Assembly (NCBI GenBank): GCA_027946365.1
Contig: JAPEUQ010000006.1
Span: 2,232,001-2,296,000 of the forward strand
Length of the DNA: 64,000 nucleotides
Direction: 5' to 3'
Source: Kalmusia sp. IMI 367209
Taxonomy: Eukaryota; Ascomycota; Dothideomycetes; Pleosporales; Didymosphaeriaceae
Part shown: in pieces, positions 1-10,013 of the stretch
How the letters are laid out: each line of letters starts with the position of its first letter
How positions within the stretch are numbered: position 1 is the stretch's first letter
The notes under the pieces: generated by a model
Told to the model about the DNA's origin: nothing
Seen by the model: only the letters and a program-made list of their open reading frames with translations
The model's database searches: none
Program-made: the position numbers and the translations under genes

Positions 1-1
1 G

Positions 2-3000
2 AGCACGGAGTACCATGAATGGCTACTTGGTTCCTCTCCACGACTCTGGCTTTACGGGAAAGCCGGTTGCTGCAAGACCGTGCTCTGCTCTACCATTATT
101 GAGGACATGCGACACCGATTGTTGGGACAACAAGGCACTGTCCTTGTGTACTTTTATTTCACATTCTCGGACGTACGAAAGCAGTCTTACTCTAGCTTGC
201 TCCAATCAGTGATTACCGAGTTGAGCCGAGATCGACCTATCCATCCGAGCCTCTCTACAGCTTACGACAAGTACAAACCGCATGCTGCCAATCTCAATAT
301 CCTCGAAGACATTACAAGAGATCTCTTCAAGAGAGTCGGATTGACATATCTCATCATAGATGGCCTAGATGAATGTCCAGAAGAGCAAAGAGAGGAGGTG
401 ATGCAGGGGCTAAAACGCATTTTCTTGTTGGAAAAGTCAAGGCTCCTGATTACAAGTCGCAACGAGTCCGATATTGCCGATTGCATGACTGCTTGGTGTG
501 AGAGAAACTATTACATTAACGAAGAGTGCGTTAATGCCGACATCGACACATACATCAAGAACGCTTTAGCTACTGACAAACGACTGGCTTGCCTATCCGT
601 CACCACCAAGGAGGAGATTCAGGACGTATTTCATCAAAAATCAGAAGGAATGTAGGTACTCACTCAAGATTCGATAATCCATAAATCATTTGGCCAACGC
701 TAACGCGGTTCACAGGTTCCGATGGGCGGCATTGCAGCTTCAAGAACTTCGAAACTTGAGGATTCGGAAGGCGCAGTACATCTCGAACAAACTCAATGAT
801 ATGCCACGGACACTGGACGAAACGTACAATCGTATTTCGTGCGCAATCGACGAAAGTTACTCGGATGAAGTCCGGACAGCTCTTGAATGGATCGCCTTCA
901 GCCAGAGGCCTCTTTCAGTTGCCGAACTAGCAGCGGCATGCAGCATCCAAATCGGTAGACAGAACGAGGTGTCATTGGAGGAAGGAGATCCAAATGTTCT
1001 CACCGGCATTATTGACGCAATTTCCTCTCTGATAACGACAAGGTGCAATTCGGGCGGCTCGCTCCCACCTATTCTCGTCGAGTCAGATGATGACGAGCCG
1101 CGTGTTATCAAAAGTCGGTACATCGGGAAACGTTACCCACGGAAGTTTGATGCTGTATGCTATACTAAAGAAGTAAGATTTGCTCATTTCTTGGTGAAGG
1201 AGTACCTGATGTCAAGCCGTCTGCGGCAATCGAGCTCTAAGGCGTCCAGGTTCGCGCTTTCTAAAGCTGAAGTCCATCACCATCTTGGTCAGAGATGTTG
1301 TGCATACCTCCTGTATGTTTGCAAGCGGTCGGAAGTACAGGGGTGGATTGACGAGGAAAGAATGCCGCATCCTGGTAATATGGATGAACATTTCCAGAAT
1401 GAGGGTAACGGAGAAAAACCAGCGGACGAGATCTTCCCAGAAAAGTACCTAGTGAATTTCACTTCGCCGTACCCATTGTTGCCTTACGCGACCCAACAAT
1501 GGTTTAAGCATGTAAAGTACGCAGAAGAGAACAGGGGTGAAGAGATTGGCTCCACGCGCTTCCAGGACACCATCTTGGAGGATGACCGAGTGAGAATATC
1601 ATGGCTACGCTTCGTCGATCCGAAAGGCGGTGATTATGTGAACAAGCGTGCGCTTTGGTGGGGGCAGGGCCAAGAACGTCTCCTAGGTTATGAAGGCGTT
1701 TGGCACGATGATACAAAGGTGCTTTATTGGGCATCGCTCCTCGGACTTCGCCAGACAGTCTCATTACTCACTTCAAGTCCCGGTGCCGATGTGAATCATG
1801 TCGGCGGAAGATTCGGTACGGCAATTCAGGCTGCGTCGTACCATGGTCATGAAGATATCGTGGGTATATTGTTGAGTAGTGGTGCTCAAGTCAAAATCGA
1901 AGGTGGCGAATTCGGATCCGCAGTTCATGCAGCTGCCGATCTCGGGCACCGGAATGTAATGGCCAAACTCCTTCTCTCGGAACCAAACGCAGTCAATATC
2001 AACAGGAAAGGCAGGGGAACACCGCTTTATGTCGCTGCATGTGGTGGCCATGCGGACATTGTGAGCGATCTTCTCTGCGCCGGTGCCGCCGTTGATATCA
2101 CGGGAGGCTGGTATCATTCACCGCTTCAAGGAGCGTCGCATTACGGACATGTTCGGGTTGTGAAAATATTGCTTGAATATGGAGCTGATCCAAGTATTGA
2201 AGGGGGCGAGGCTTTTAATGCAATTATAGCAGCAGCGCGCAGCGGTCACGAAGAGATCGTGAAGATGCTTATCGAAGCTGGTGCTAACCTCAACATCTTA
2301 GCTCCACCTTTCCACTTCTACTCATCAGAAATGCGTACGCCACTCGATATAGCCGTTTGTTGCAGGAACGAAGCTATGGTAAAGATGTTGCTCGAAGCAG
2401 GTGCTGACGTCAATCTCCCTTCCCAATGCGGAAAAGAGACACTACTCTGCAAAGCGATTCGAGAAAGACACCGACATATCATAGAAATTTTGATTGATAA
2501 CCATGCGAACATCAATTATGATGAACATGAAGCTCTTATTCACGTAGTTCGAATGGGCTGGGAGAATATTGTACGACAACTTTTAAACATGGGGGTCAAT
2601 ATCCATGGCTTCGACCGCTTCCACGAAAACGCCCTCATGGCCGCAACTAGATTGGGCCATACTAACATCGTCGAGATTTTACTCTTTGCAGGGGCGAAAC
2701 TGAACGATCAAGACGGTTCAGGCCGTCAGAAAGACTATCCCACTGCCTTGACCCAAGCACTACTTTACGGTAGTGAAGGATGGCAAGATGATGCAGCTGA
2801 TCGGAGCATAGACATTGTCCAGAAGCTTATCGGTGCAGGCGCCGAATTTTATGATGGAATCGATCATGCGCTCCACCAAATTATCCGGGATTATCGGTAC
2901 CTTGAATCTAGGCCTCATCGGATTTTGCCTTTAGCACGATACCTGATCGATAAAGGCGCCGACATCAATGCCATAATTGAGGGTCCGAGTGGCTCGCCTC

Positions 3001-3461
3001 GAGAGCATAGTGTACTGTTTCATGCAGTCAGGACCCATGACACAGGATTAGTGGAATTGCTACTCGAACATGGGGCTAATATCGATGGCTACCAAGAAGG
3101 TCCCCACATGGGACATGAGAGCATACTCTATGCCGCGATAGCAAATCTCAATCTAAGGATGGTCACGTTATTGCTTGAGAAGGGCTCTAGTGTCGAAAAT
3201 CTCGACGCTGCCTCCGCCTACCGGCTGTTCAATGTAGCCACATTTCAAGATGAGAGCGAGGACACTAATATTCTCGATACGATCATAACCGTGATCCTAG
3301 ACCGGATGCTGGAAGTCGGCGAACCCAATGATGGCATCTTTGATGACACAATCAGGACGGAGCTGTTCGAAGCACAAGGTGATCAGATGAGAGTGTCATT
3401 ACCGAGATTGAATTCGTTGATAGTTCAGAGACGTCGATGTCATTTGCAGGGGAAGAATTGA
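2..3461 (+). CDS. NACHT-ankyrin repeat protein (fungal NLR-like), 5' partial
   Basis: Partial at the left edge; model join(<2..651,716..3461). Reading from base 2 gives a NACHT P-loop (LWLYGKAGCCKT, bases about 38-94), then a Walker B (LIIDGLDE, about 350). A 64-bp intron (GTAGGT donor, GCTAAC branch, CACAG acceptor) joins GM to FRWAALQLQEL, a junction usual in this family. A winged-helix-like region follows, then about ten ankyrin repeats from about base 1736 to 3200 with the usual GH..IV..LL..GA pattern. The family is an STAND NTPase class tied to non-self recognition and incompatibility in fungi; the N-terminal effector domain lies outside the window. Odd: the Gly before the catalytic Lys of the P-loop is Cys. 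The reading frame is otherwise intact. Ligand and effector type are unknown. Confidence 0.9.
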
Positions 3462-4619
3462 CGACGAGTTACTGGATATAGTATGGGGACCAAGTCTGCA
3501 GACTTGCTATAGGCCATATTACTGAGGATTTGGAACACGCATAAGGATAATAACTATCTTTCTAGTGAAGCTGGAATTGAAGGAGACCCATTATGAGGCA
3601 AGGTGTGAGTCGTAGACAATCTAAAGTGTGGATTGCGCTGGGTGCGTTACTAAGGTTGCTCAACAGCTCAACAGCGGAACATTGGTACAACTTTTTCGGC
3701 TTATGTATCTCTTCAATGGAACTGTTCAATTTGGAAATCATTGACATGTCGGGCACCTCTCGGTAACAGGACCAGATGCAAGGGGAGCTGGAGCCCTATG
3801 ATGCTTATCTGTCAAAACAGTCAGTTTTCATGTATAGATATCGAAATCAAAATGTATATAAATTTGCGAAATCCACAATGCAAACTCTGCAATCTTGCAG
3901 TACTCACTCTGGAAGTTTTAAATTATAAAGGCTATCTACATCTATATACTACTAGCTACTCTGCTTTCGAATATAAACTACTACAGTAACAGTATATACC
4001 AAGGTAAAGCTTTACCACCTGGAAGTATTACTAGATAGGTATGTCAATGATACCTCATAGGAAAGAGACATTAAGATCGTTACATCCCTAGTATTCAACA
4101 GAGGACAAAGATGTAGTATTGAATCTTAAGTTAACTAGACTGGTGTTAAGCTAATCTGCAATTTCTAATGCCAACGCGAATCGCCAAGAGACGGCCGGAC
4201 AAGAACATGGATTCAGGTGCTATGGGAGAAGTAGATGAGTAAGCCGCTACCTGTAGGAGAAGCGAGACTAAAGTCCGATTAAACAATCATTCATGATGCT
4301 CGCAGAACAAATTACAACGATCACTAAGACGCAGGAGCAAAAGGATTGCTGCCCGATGCGGCAAACGTACCATCACTCCCCCAGGCGCATCACGGAAAGC
4401 GTGACTGTACACCAGCATCTACAGCAGCAGTAAAAGGGAACAAACATTGATCCAAAATCTTCATTCCTAAAAAGATCTAATGCGGATGTTTAAGTCTACC
4501 CTTAGTCATAAGCCATGACAATCGTCAGCCATGTGTGATTCATCCGATGTGTTTTTGTTCTGTCGATGGGGACCTAGTAGTCTACCACCCAGTGTATCTC
4601 CTCTCTTCCCCAAAGATGG
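3462..4619. other. intergenic, AT-rich, no gene seen
   Basis: This lies between the 3' ends of the NACHT gene and the HAD gene (convergent). About 3830-4160 is conspicuously rich in TATA, CTAG and TTAA words and lacks long frames, as in decayed repeat sequence. I see no recognisable gene or element termini. Confidence 0.5.
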
Positions 4620-5435
4620 TTACATCTTGGATTCTAGCTTCTTGAGTGCATCGGGAAAATCACCCCAATCGTACATGATGGCAGCGCACTTGGTCTGCTC
4701 GGTGAGGACCTTGGCCATTTGTTCCATCTTCTCGGGGCCATCCTCGATACCATAGATGCCGACGTAGCCGATGCACGGAATGCCGGCTCTCATGGCAGCC
4801 GTGGCACCGCTCTTGCTATCCTCGACGGTGATACACTCACTCTCCTTGACACCGAGCTGCTCGCAGGCATAGTGATAGACAGCCGGATCGGGCTTGGAGC
4901 TCGGTCCAGTTGGGAGCGACGTGGCGGCCGAGTACACATGCTCGTCCTTGAAGAAACCTTTCTCGCCCTGGATGAGCATGTTGCACTTCTTGAGAGAGGC
5001 AATGACACGGGGCTTGGCTGAGGTGCTGACAACGGACATGGGGTAGCCCTCCTTCTTGAGCCATTCGAGCTGAGTGGTCACGCCAGGACACTCGACCACA
5101 GCCTTGTCCAGTTTCTCAACGACGGCTTCGAGCTCGCGAGCGACATACTTCTCCACATCTTCCGGGGACAGCGTGAAGCCCCACTGGGGCTGCAGTTTCT
5201 TGAGCATTTCACGGAAGTTGTAGCCGACGAAGTCCTCAAGAAGGGACTCGGCCGTGTAGCGCTTGTCGATGCCCTGCTCCTCAAGCACGAGGTTGATGGT
5301 TTCGGCGCAGCCCTGGAAGGCCAGGGCCTCGGACTTGCAGAGGGTGTTGTCGCAGTCGAGGAGGATGTACTTGGCCTATCTCCCGGTTAGTGCGGGGCAG
5401 GTGGGGCAGGCGGCGTCGGTCTTCACTTTTCCCAT
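4620..5435 (-). CDS. HAD-superfamily hydrolase (beta-PGM-like, subfamily IA)
   Basis: Model complement(join(4620..5375,5427..5435)), 254 aa. The first exon is only 9 nt (MGK); a 51-bp intron (GTGAAG donor, CACTAAC branch, GATAG acceptor) leads into AKYILLDCDNT, which is HAD motif I with Asp10 and Asp12. Motif II is the Ser/Thr of VVSTSAKPRV, motif III the Lys of SSKPDPAVY, and motif IV the Asp of ITVEDSKSG. A helical cap lies between motifs I and II. The family hydrolyses phosphate esters of small metabolites such as sugar phosphates in the cytosol; the substrate cannot be read from the sequence. A TATTTATTTA stretch at 5571-5580, about 140 bp upstream, could serve as a TATA element. Without the intron the DxDxT motif would have no start codon, which supports the model. 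Confidence 0.85.
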
Positions 5436-6864
5436 GGTTGCGGCTTGCGTCAAATTTGTGGGTATGAGGGTCAAGAAGGAGTTTTGGGTTGCAATTGAGA
5501 AACGGACGGAGGATTGGGGGGTGGTGAGGTGGATGGGAAGGGCGCAAGCGGTATTTGTTGGGAAGAGGAATAAATAAATAGAGGGAAGCGTGCAGGGACA
5601 GGTGAGTTGGCACGGAAGGCGCGCTGCGGCGGCAGGGGCAGTAGCGAGCCAACACTACGTCACGGCGATAGCGTGGGTTCGTGAGTGGGCGCCGTCGCAC
5701 CCACCTTTCGCTGATGGTCTACGCTGGCTCCCGCTAGCCTCTACAACGGCCTTCTTCACGTAACATTGTCACTTCATCCTCGCGCTCACCGTCTTTCCCC
5801 CGCACGAGCGATCCCACGATCCCACGACCCCGCGATCCCGCCAGCCATGGCTGCTGGTTGCTTTTCTGCTGCGTGGCTCGCTTCTCACCGGTCTTACACC
5901 AACAGCGTCACGCTCACCGCGACCGCTGTCACGAGAGCGAAAAGTCTGCAGCCAACACCGTCCAGTGCTCGTCCTCCACCGTCAGCACGTTGCCCTCGGG
6001 TACCTTGCCCCGCCACCGGCCGCCGTTCGTCGAGGCCATTGCCCCGGTGTGGATCCCGCGGTTGAAGAACAAGTGATGCGCTAGCGCGTGCATTGCGGCC
6101 TCAGCAGAAATCGTCTGCATCCTGTGCCACCGCGGCGAGCCCAAGGGCATACTCTCTGCCACTTGCATCACGTCGCAATTTGCTTTCGACTCTCCGTGCC
6201 TGAAGAGTTATAGCTGTGAGTGCCCAGCCTCCCGGATGCGCCTGCCTCAGGTAGGCTGCGCCGCCAAGGCGGAGGCCTTGACCTCCTCAAACACAGCCGT
6301 GACAGCGCGAGCTCCACAAGACCCAAGTCAAACGCCAAGCATGCCAATACAGATGAAGACATCATGGCCAAACATATGCCATCTCAGCTAACGAAAAGGT
6401 CCTTCGCTTTACTGCCATGGAAGCCCTCGCATTTGACAGCACCGGCTCCCGCCCGCCTGGACTGTCAACCCAGGTTGTGAGGTGATATTGTATTCGTCAA
6501 TGAACAAATTCATATTCAATCCGGGTCGATGAATTGAAATGTATAAAGCTGCCCATCCCGCGCACAGGGAAGATCAAACAGAAAGCTTGAGCGTACCACG
6601 TTTCATGAACGCTCCGCAGCTTCTTTCAGCCGGGCAACGACCGACCTGTTTTTGGAACGCGAATCTTTGCGAAGGTTGGACGGATGAACAGCTTCCGGCA
6701 GTATAACTTAGTGCCGCCCCGTCGCATACCTTCTGCTTGCTCCATTCAGTCTTTCATTCTTCCACTGTGCTGGTCACTCGCTCTACTCTTGATTCTCGCC
6801 TGCTTTCTATCTCTTTAAGTTCATAAAAGATACCCCAGCTTACAAACTTTAATTCATTTTCAAG
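5436..6864. other. divergent intergenic region, GC-rich
   Basis: This separates the HAD gene (minus) from the secreted LPMO-like gene (plus), so it should hold both promoters. It is GC-rich, with many short overlapping frames that look fortuitous. One frame (5929-6171, minus) has coding-like codon use and is listed separately. A TATAAA occurs near 6541. Confidence 0.5.
5929..6171 (-). CDS. possible small unknown ORF (about 80 aa)
   Basis: A minus-strand frame of up to 80 codons, with an internal ATG at about 6118 (MQTISAEAAM), shows strong G/C bias at third codon positions. Its composition looks natural (HHLFFNRGIHTGAMAST, EDEHWTVLAADF). I do not recognise it, it has no domain I can name, and I could not join it to an upstream exon. 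It may be the last exon of a small gene or a chance frame in a GC-rich promoter region. Confidence 0.3.
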   Translation of the reverse strand: MMQVAESMPLGSPRWHRMQTISAEAAMHALAHHLFFNRGIHTGAMASTNGGRWRGKVPEGNVLTVEDEHWTVLAADFSLS

Positions 6865-7425
6865 ATGCGTGCGTCTACATTCTTCACGTCAACCTTCTTT
6901 GCCGCTACGGCGCTCGCGCACGGCAATATCACCAGCCCACCAGCACGTCAACCAGGCCCGGTCATGCAGGAAGTATGTGGAGCTGCCGCTGTCAGCGCAA
7001 TTCTCGCAGATGGCACTGGTCCTTTGGAGAACATTCCCAGCAATGGTGCGGCGGACTGCAACATCTTCCTTTGCAAGGGCGCCCAATTTGAGGACAACCA
7101 GAACAACGTCCAGGCTTTTGCACCGGGCGAACAGGTCGATTTCACCGCTGAGCTCCCCATTCCTCACGAAGGTCCCGCCAATGTCTCCATCATCGACACT
7201 GCGACAAATACACTGGTTGGACAGCCACTGCTGGTTTTCGACTCCTATGCCGACGAGAATCTTGCGCAGCTACCGCCTAATAACACCGCTTTCAGCGTTA
7301 CCATGCCTGCCGATCTCGGAGCGCAGTGCGCGCAACCCGGAGAATGCACATTGCAGTGGTTCTGGTTCGGAACAAACGCCCAGCAGACCTACGAGAACTG
7401 CGTCGACTTCGTCATGACCGCATAA
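6865..7425 (+). CDS. secreted LPMO_10-like (chitin-binding type 4) protein
   Basis: Intronless, 186 aa. A signal peptide of about 18 residues (MRASTFFTSTFFAATALA) is followed at once by His19, so the mature protein would begin HGNITSPPARQPG, the expected N-terminal histidine of a copper histidine brace. A second candidate ligand is His101 in PIPHEGPANV. The rest forms one small beta-rich domain with at least six Cys, ending QTYENCVDFVMT. I recognise the pattern of fungal chitin-binding type 4 / LPMO_10-like secreted proteins. Known members act on chitin or related polysaccharides, or in copper handling; activity cannot be asserted here. The start is set by the signal peptide and the AAG-ATG context. 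N-glycosylation sequons occur, for example NIT and NVS. Confidence 0.8.
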   Translation: MRASTFFTSTFFAATALAHGNITSPPARQPGPVMQEVCGAAAVSAILADGTGPLENIPSNGAADCNIFLCKGAQFEDNQNNVQAFAPGEQVDFTAELPIPHEGPANVSIIDTATNTLVGQPLLVFDSYADENLAQLPPNNTAFSVTMPADLGAQCAQPGECTLQWFWFGTNAQQTYENCVDFVMTA

Positions 7426-8501
7426 GCGAAAGAGAGGGGTCCGACCTGTGCAGCTCGTCAGCATGACAATTCGGAGCGAGTTGTAATCTCTCCAGGCCCC
7501 ACTCTATCTCAGCATGGTCCTCAGCTGGGGACGGCCATTCTTCTGTTGTACCATCGTGTTAGCACAAATTCTCACTTGTATATTCATAGAACTTGATTCC
7601 AACATTTCCAATATCGCTCTTCATTCTCAGTAGCGCGCAACCCTCATATGACTACAATAATAGTAATACATGCCATCCTCAAGATTTCTTTTAAGTCAAG
7701 ATGCACCTTACTAGGTACATCCGTAAACGAATACATCCATCAATTCAATATTCCAACCTCTCCCCACCTTAGAATAACGAAAAGCCCTCCCGTGACGGCA
7801 CGGCACCTACCCAATCAGGCTCTTCTCACCCAACTTTTACATCAATGCGTCGCTGCAAGTCTGTCGCTCTCATTTCCTCCTCCAGCTGCGCGTGAATGAT
7901 AGCCACGTGTCCTCATACCCACCCCACGGCGTACATGGGACTGCGACCGCAATTTTCACGACCCTCGATTCTTCCAACGCGTAAATTACTCGCATCCAAT
8001 TCTCTATCAGAGAACACAGAAACTTCTTGGTTCGTAAGGGGTGGCAGAAGAAGTACCCAACCCGCTGACCAGCAAACAAGATGGTCAGCGGGGGACGTAC
8101 TCCTCACCTCTGCACTCCGGTAAAAGTCGACAAGGAGTGTTGAGAATTGAGTTGTAGCCTGTTTACCAGCGCGTATGTTTGTGTGCCTGTAAGATGCACT
8201 TCCCTCAGCATGACTCTCGCTCGCTTCGGCCGGTGGCACGCACAGGAACTCGGTGTACGCGAATATGACCTCTAAACCGTGGATGTGCAGCTGAAATGTG
8301 CTGATGGTGAAGACATGAGAGAGGGTTTCGTGGTAAGTTGTGCAGTCTACGAGTGCGAGTGGGGAGAGGGCTTGAATGGTGGATGTGGTGCGCTGGGGGT
8401 GGAAAGTAAAGCTTCCAGTGGAGCATTTCAAGGTGCTACCGGGATAAACTACATGGCTACCTAGCTCTGCCCTTTGAAGAGACCCGAGCTTCATACTGCT
8501 T
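7426..8501. other. convergent intergenic region with a stem-loop
   Basis: This lies between the 3' ends of the LPMO-like gene and the FAD oxidoreductase. A 200-codon minus frame (7913-8515) overlaps the oxidoreductase end but has no recognisable domain, and I treat it as fortuitous. The notable structure is the inverted repeat at 8061-8092. Confidence 0.5.
8061..8092. repeat. 11-bp perfect inverted repeat (stem-loop)
   Basis: CCCGCTGACCA at 8061-8071 pairs perfectly with TGGTCAGCGGG at 8082-8092 across a 10-base loop. It sits between two convergent genes. It could be a structured 3' UTR element or a remnant of a small inverted-repeat element; nothing around it decides which. Confidence 0.7.
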
Positions 8502-10013
8502 CTAGCTCTCTCCATGACCGACTGGTCCCTGCCCCGTTTCGGGGACTTGCATGTCCGTTCTCCCGATGAATTTTGCCTTGCTCACTCTCTCTTCGCTGAT
8601 CAGAAAGCTTGTTGGGAACCAATCAAGCTGTCCTACATCTCCACGCTCACTCATCAACTCGACAAGTGCCTCAGCAGCCTTGAGACACAGCACCATCCCA
8701 TGTCCATTGAATCCCGCTGACACCCACAGCCCTTTCTGCCCAGGCACTTGGCCGACGAACGGCCGTCCGTCAGCTGTCGCACCCATGATTCCAGTCCATT
8801 CATGCACGATCTCGTACGACGGTGACTCTTCTGTCGAGGACGGCGGGGTGGGGGCGCCAAAGTAGCCTAGAAGTGTGCCGTGTAAGTACTTCGACACTTC
8901 GGGATTGAGCGAGCTGTCGTCGACTGTTCCGAATTCGCAGGCTCCGCCACCAGAAAGACGGCCTAGTCCGCCGCCGATGATGATGTGTTGGCCGCCGTCG
9001 GGGAGTTGCCGGGGAATCATGTATTCGTAGCCGGAGCCGTATATAAATGAATATGTTTTGGGTAAAACGCTAGGGTGTCTTGCCGTTGGAGGTGGATTCT
9101 GCGCAGTGATTTGTCCGCGGAGAGGTACGATGATGCCTTGCAGTGATTTCAGGAGATACGGTGTGTACCCATTCGTAGCGAGTATGACATTGCGCGCTTG
9201 AAGATTGGTGTGTTGCGTGAAGATATCCCACAGAGGTGAATCTTCAGTCGAACTTTGCGAAGGGAGGAATGCGTGGACAGGAGTGTTAGCGCATAGTTGC
9301 AGGCCCTTTTGCACAAGATGTTTCAAGACGCCGGTCGTGAAGCGATAAGCGTGGACTTTACCAGCGAGATACTCGAATGCGCCTGCGAGGTTCTCTTCCT
9401 TGTTGATCGCCGGATTCGTGTTCGTGTTCTCGACCCAGAACTTCTGCTTGATACCACCGTCTTTCTCGTAGATCCTGTACGACGCCATCTTTCCAGGCTG
9501 CCGCTCCTCCTCCGTAGCATCCGATGTCAATTCATTGATAGCTTCTTTACCCGCTTGGAAAGTCTGTTCATCGTATATCATATCAACCGTGTTGCAAACC
9601 TGATTCTCGCACTCGAGTTCCAATTCCTTGGCCAGCGCGTGCGTCTCAATAATATTCGCATACTCTAACCTCGCAATCTTCAAGGCTTCTTCCTTCCCCA
9701 GCTCTTCCTTATGCTGCAGATACGTGCGATATGAGGCGGCTTTGGTGTGCCCGCCGTTTCGGCCGGTGGCTCCAGAACATATTTCACGTGCTTCGAGCAT
9801 GACGACACGGGCCGATGGATTGGCTTTGAAAATGTTGTAGGCAATCATTGTGCCTGATATGCCGGAACCTATGATGGCATGATCGTAGGGTTTGGTGGGG
9901 TGCGAGGTTTCGGGCTCGATCACGGAGGCGAGAGGGGATTTGGGGTGATGCCAGTAGGAATGGAGCGGATTGGATATAGGAGGGCCAACGGGTATACGTG
10001 CGCGAGCTTCCAT
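8502..10013 (-). CDS. FAD-dependent oxidoreductase (DAO family)
   Basis: Intronless, 503 aa. An N-terminal dinucleotide-binding motif (HAIIGSGISGTMIAYNI, about residue 45) is followed by MLEAREICSGATGRNGGH, the usual FAD-contact region of the DAO fold. A second conserved block near the C-terminus (GIMGATADGRPFVGQVP, then SAGFNGHGMVLC) closes the FAD site. The closest described class is the glycine/D-amino-acid and gamma-glutamylputrescine oxidase-like group common in Pezizomycotina; the amine or amino-acid substrate is unknown. There is no signal peptide or peroxisomal SKL terminus, so a cytosolic location is likely. About 2.5 kb without genes lies upstream. Confidence 0.88.
   Translation of the reverse strand: MEARARIPVGPPISNPLHSYWHHPKSPLASVIEPETSHPTKPYDHAIIGSGISGTMIAYNIFKANPSARVVMLEAREICSGATGRNGGHTKAASYRTYLQHKEELGKEEALKIARLEYANIIETHALAKELELECENQVCNTVDMIYDEQTFQAGKEAINELTSDATEEERQPGKMASYRIYEKDGGIKQKFWVENTNTNPAINKEENLAGAFEYLAGKVHAYRFTTGVLKHLVQKGLQLCANTPVHAFLPSQSSTEDSPLWDIFTQHTNLQARNVILATNGYTPYLLKSLQGIIVPLRGQITAQNPPPTARHPSVLPKTYSFIYGSGYEYMIPRQLPDGGQHIIIGGGLGRLSGGGACEFGTVDDSSLNPEVSKYLHGTLLGYFGAPTPPSSTEESPSYEIVHEWTGIMGATADGRPFVGQVPGQKGLWVSAGFNGHGMVLCLKAAEALVELMSERGDVGQLDWFPTSFLISEERVSKAKFIGRTDMQVPETGQGPVGHGES

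Noticed and set aside
7913..8515. 200-codon minus-strand frame overlapping the end of the FAD oxidoreductase
   Set aside because: No domain, signal or conserved-looking block; it overlaps the 3' end of a real gene on the same strand and is best read as a chance frame.
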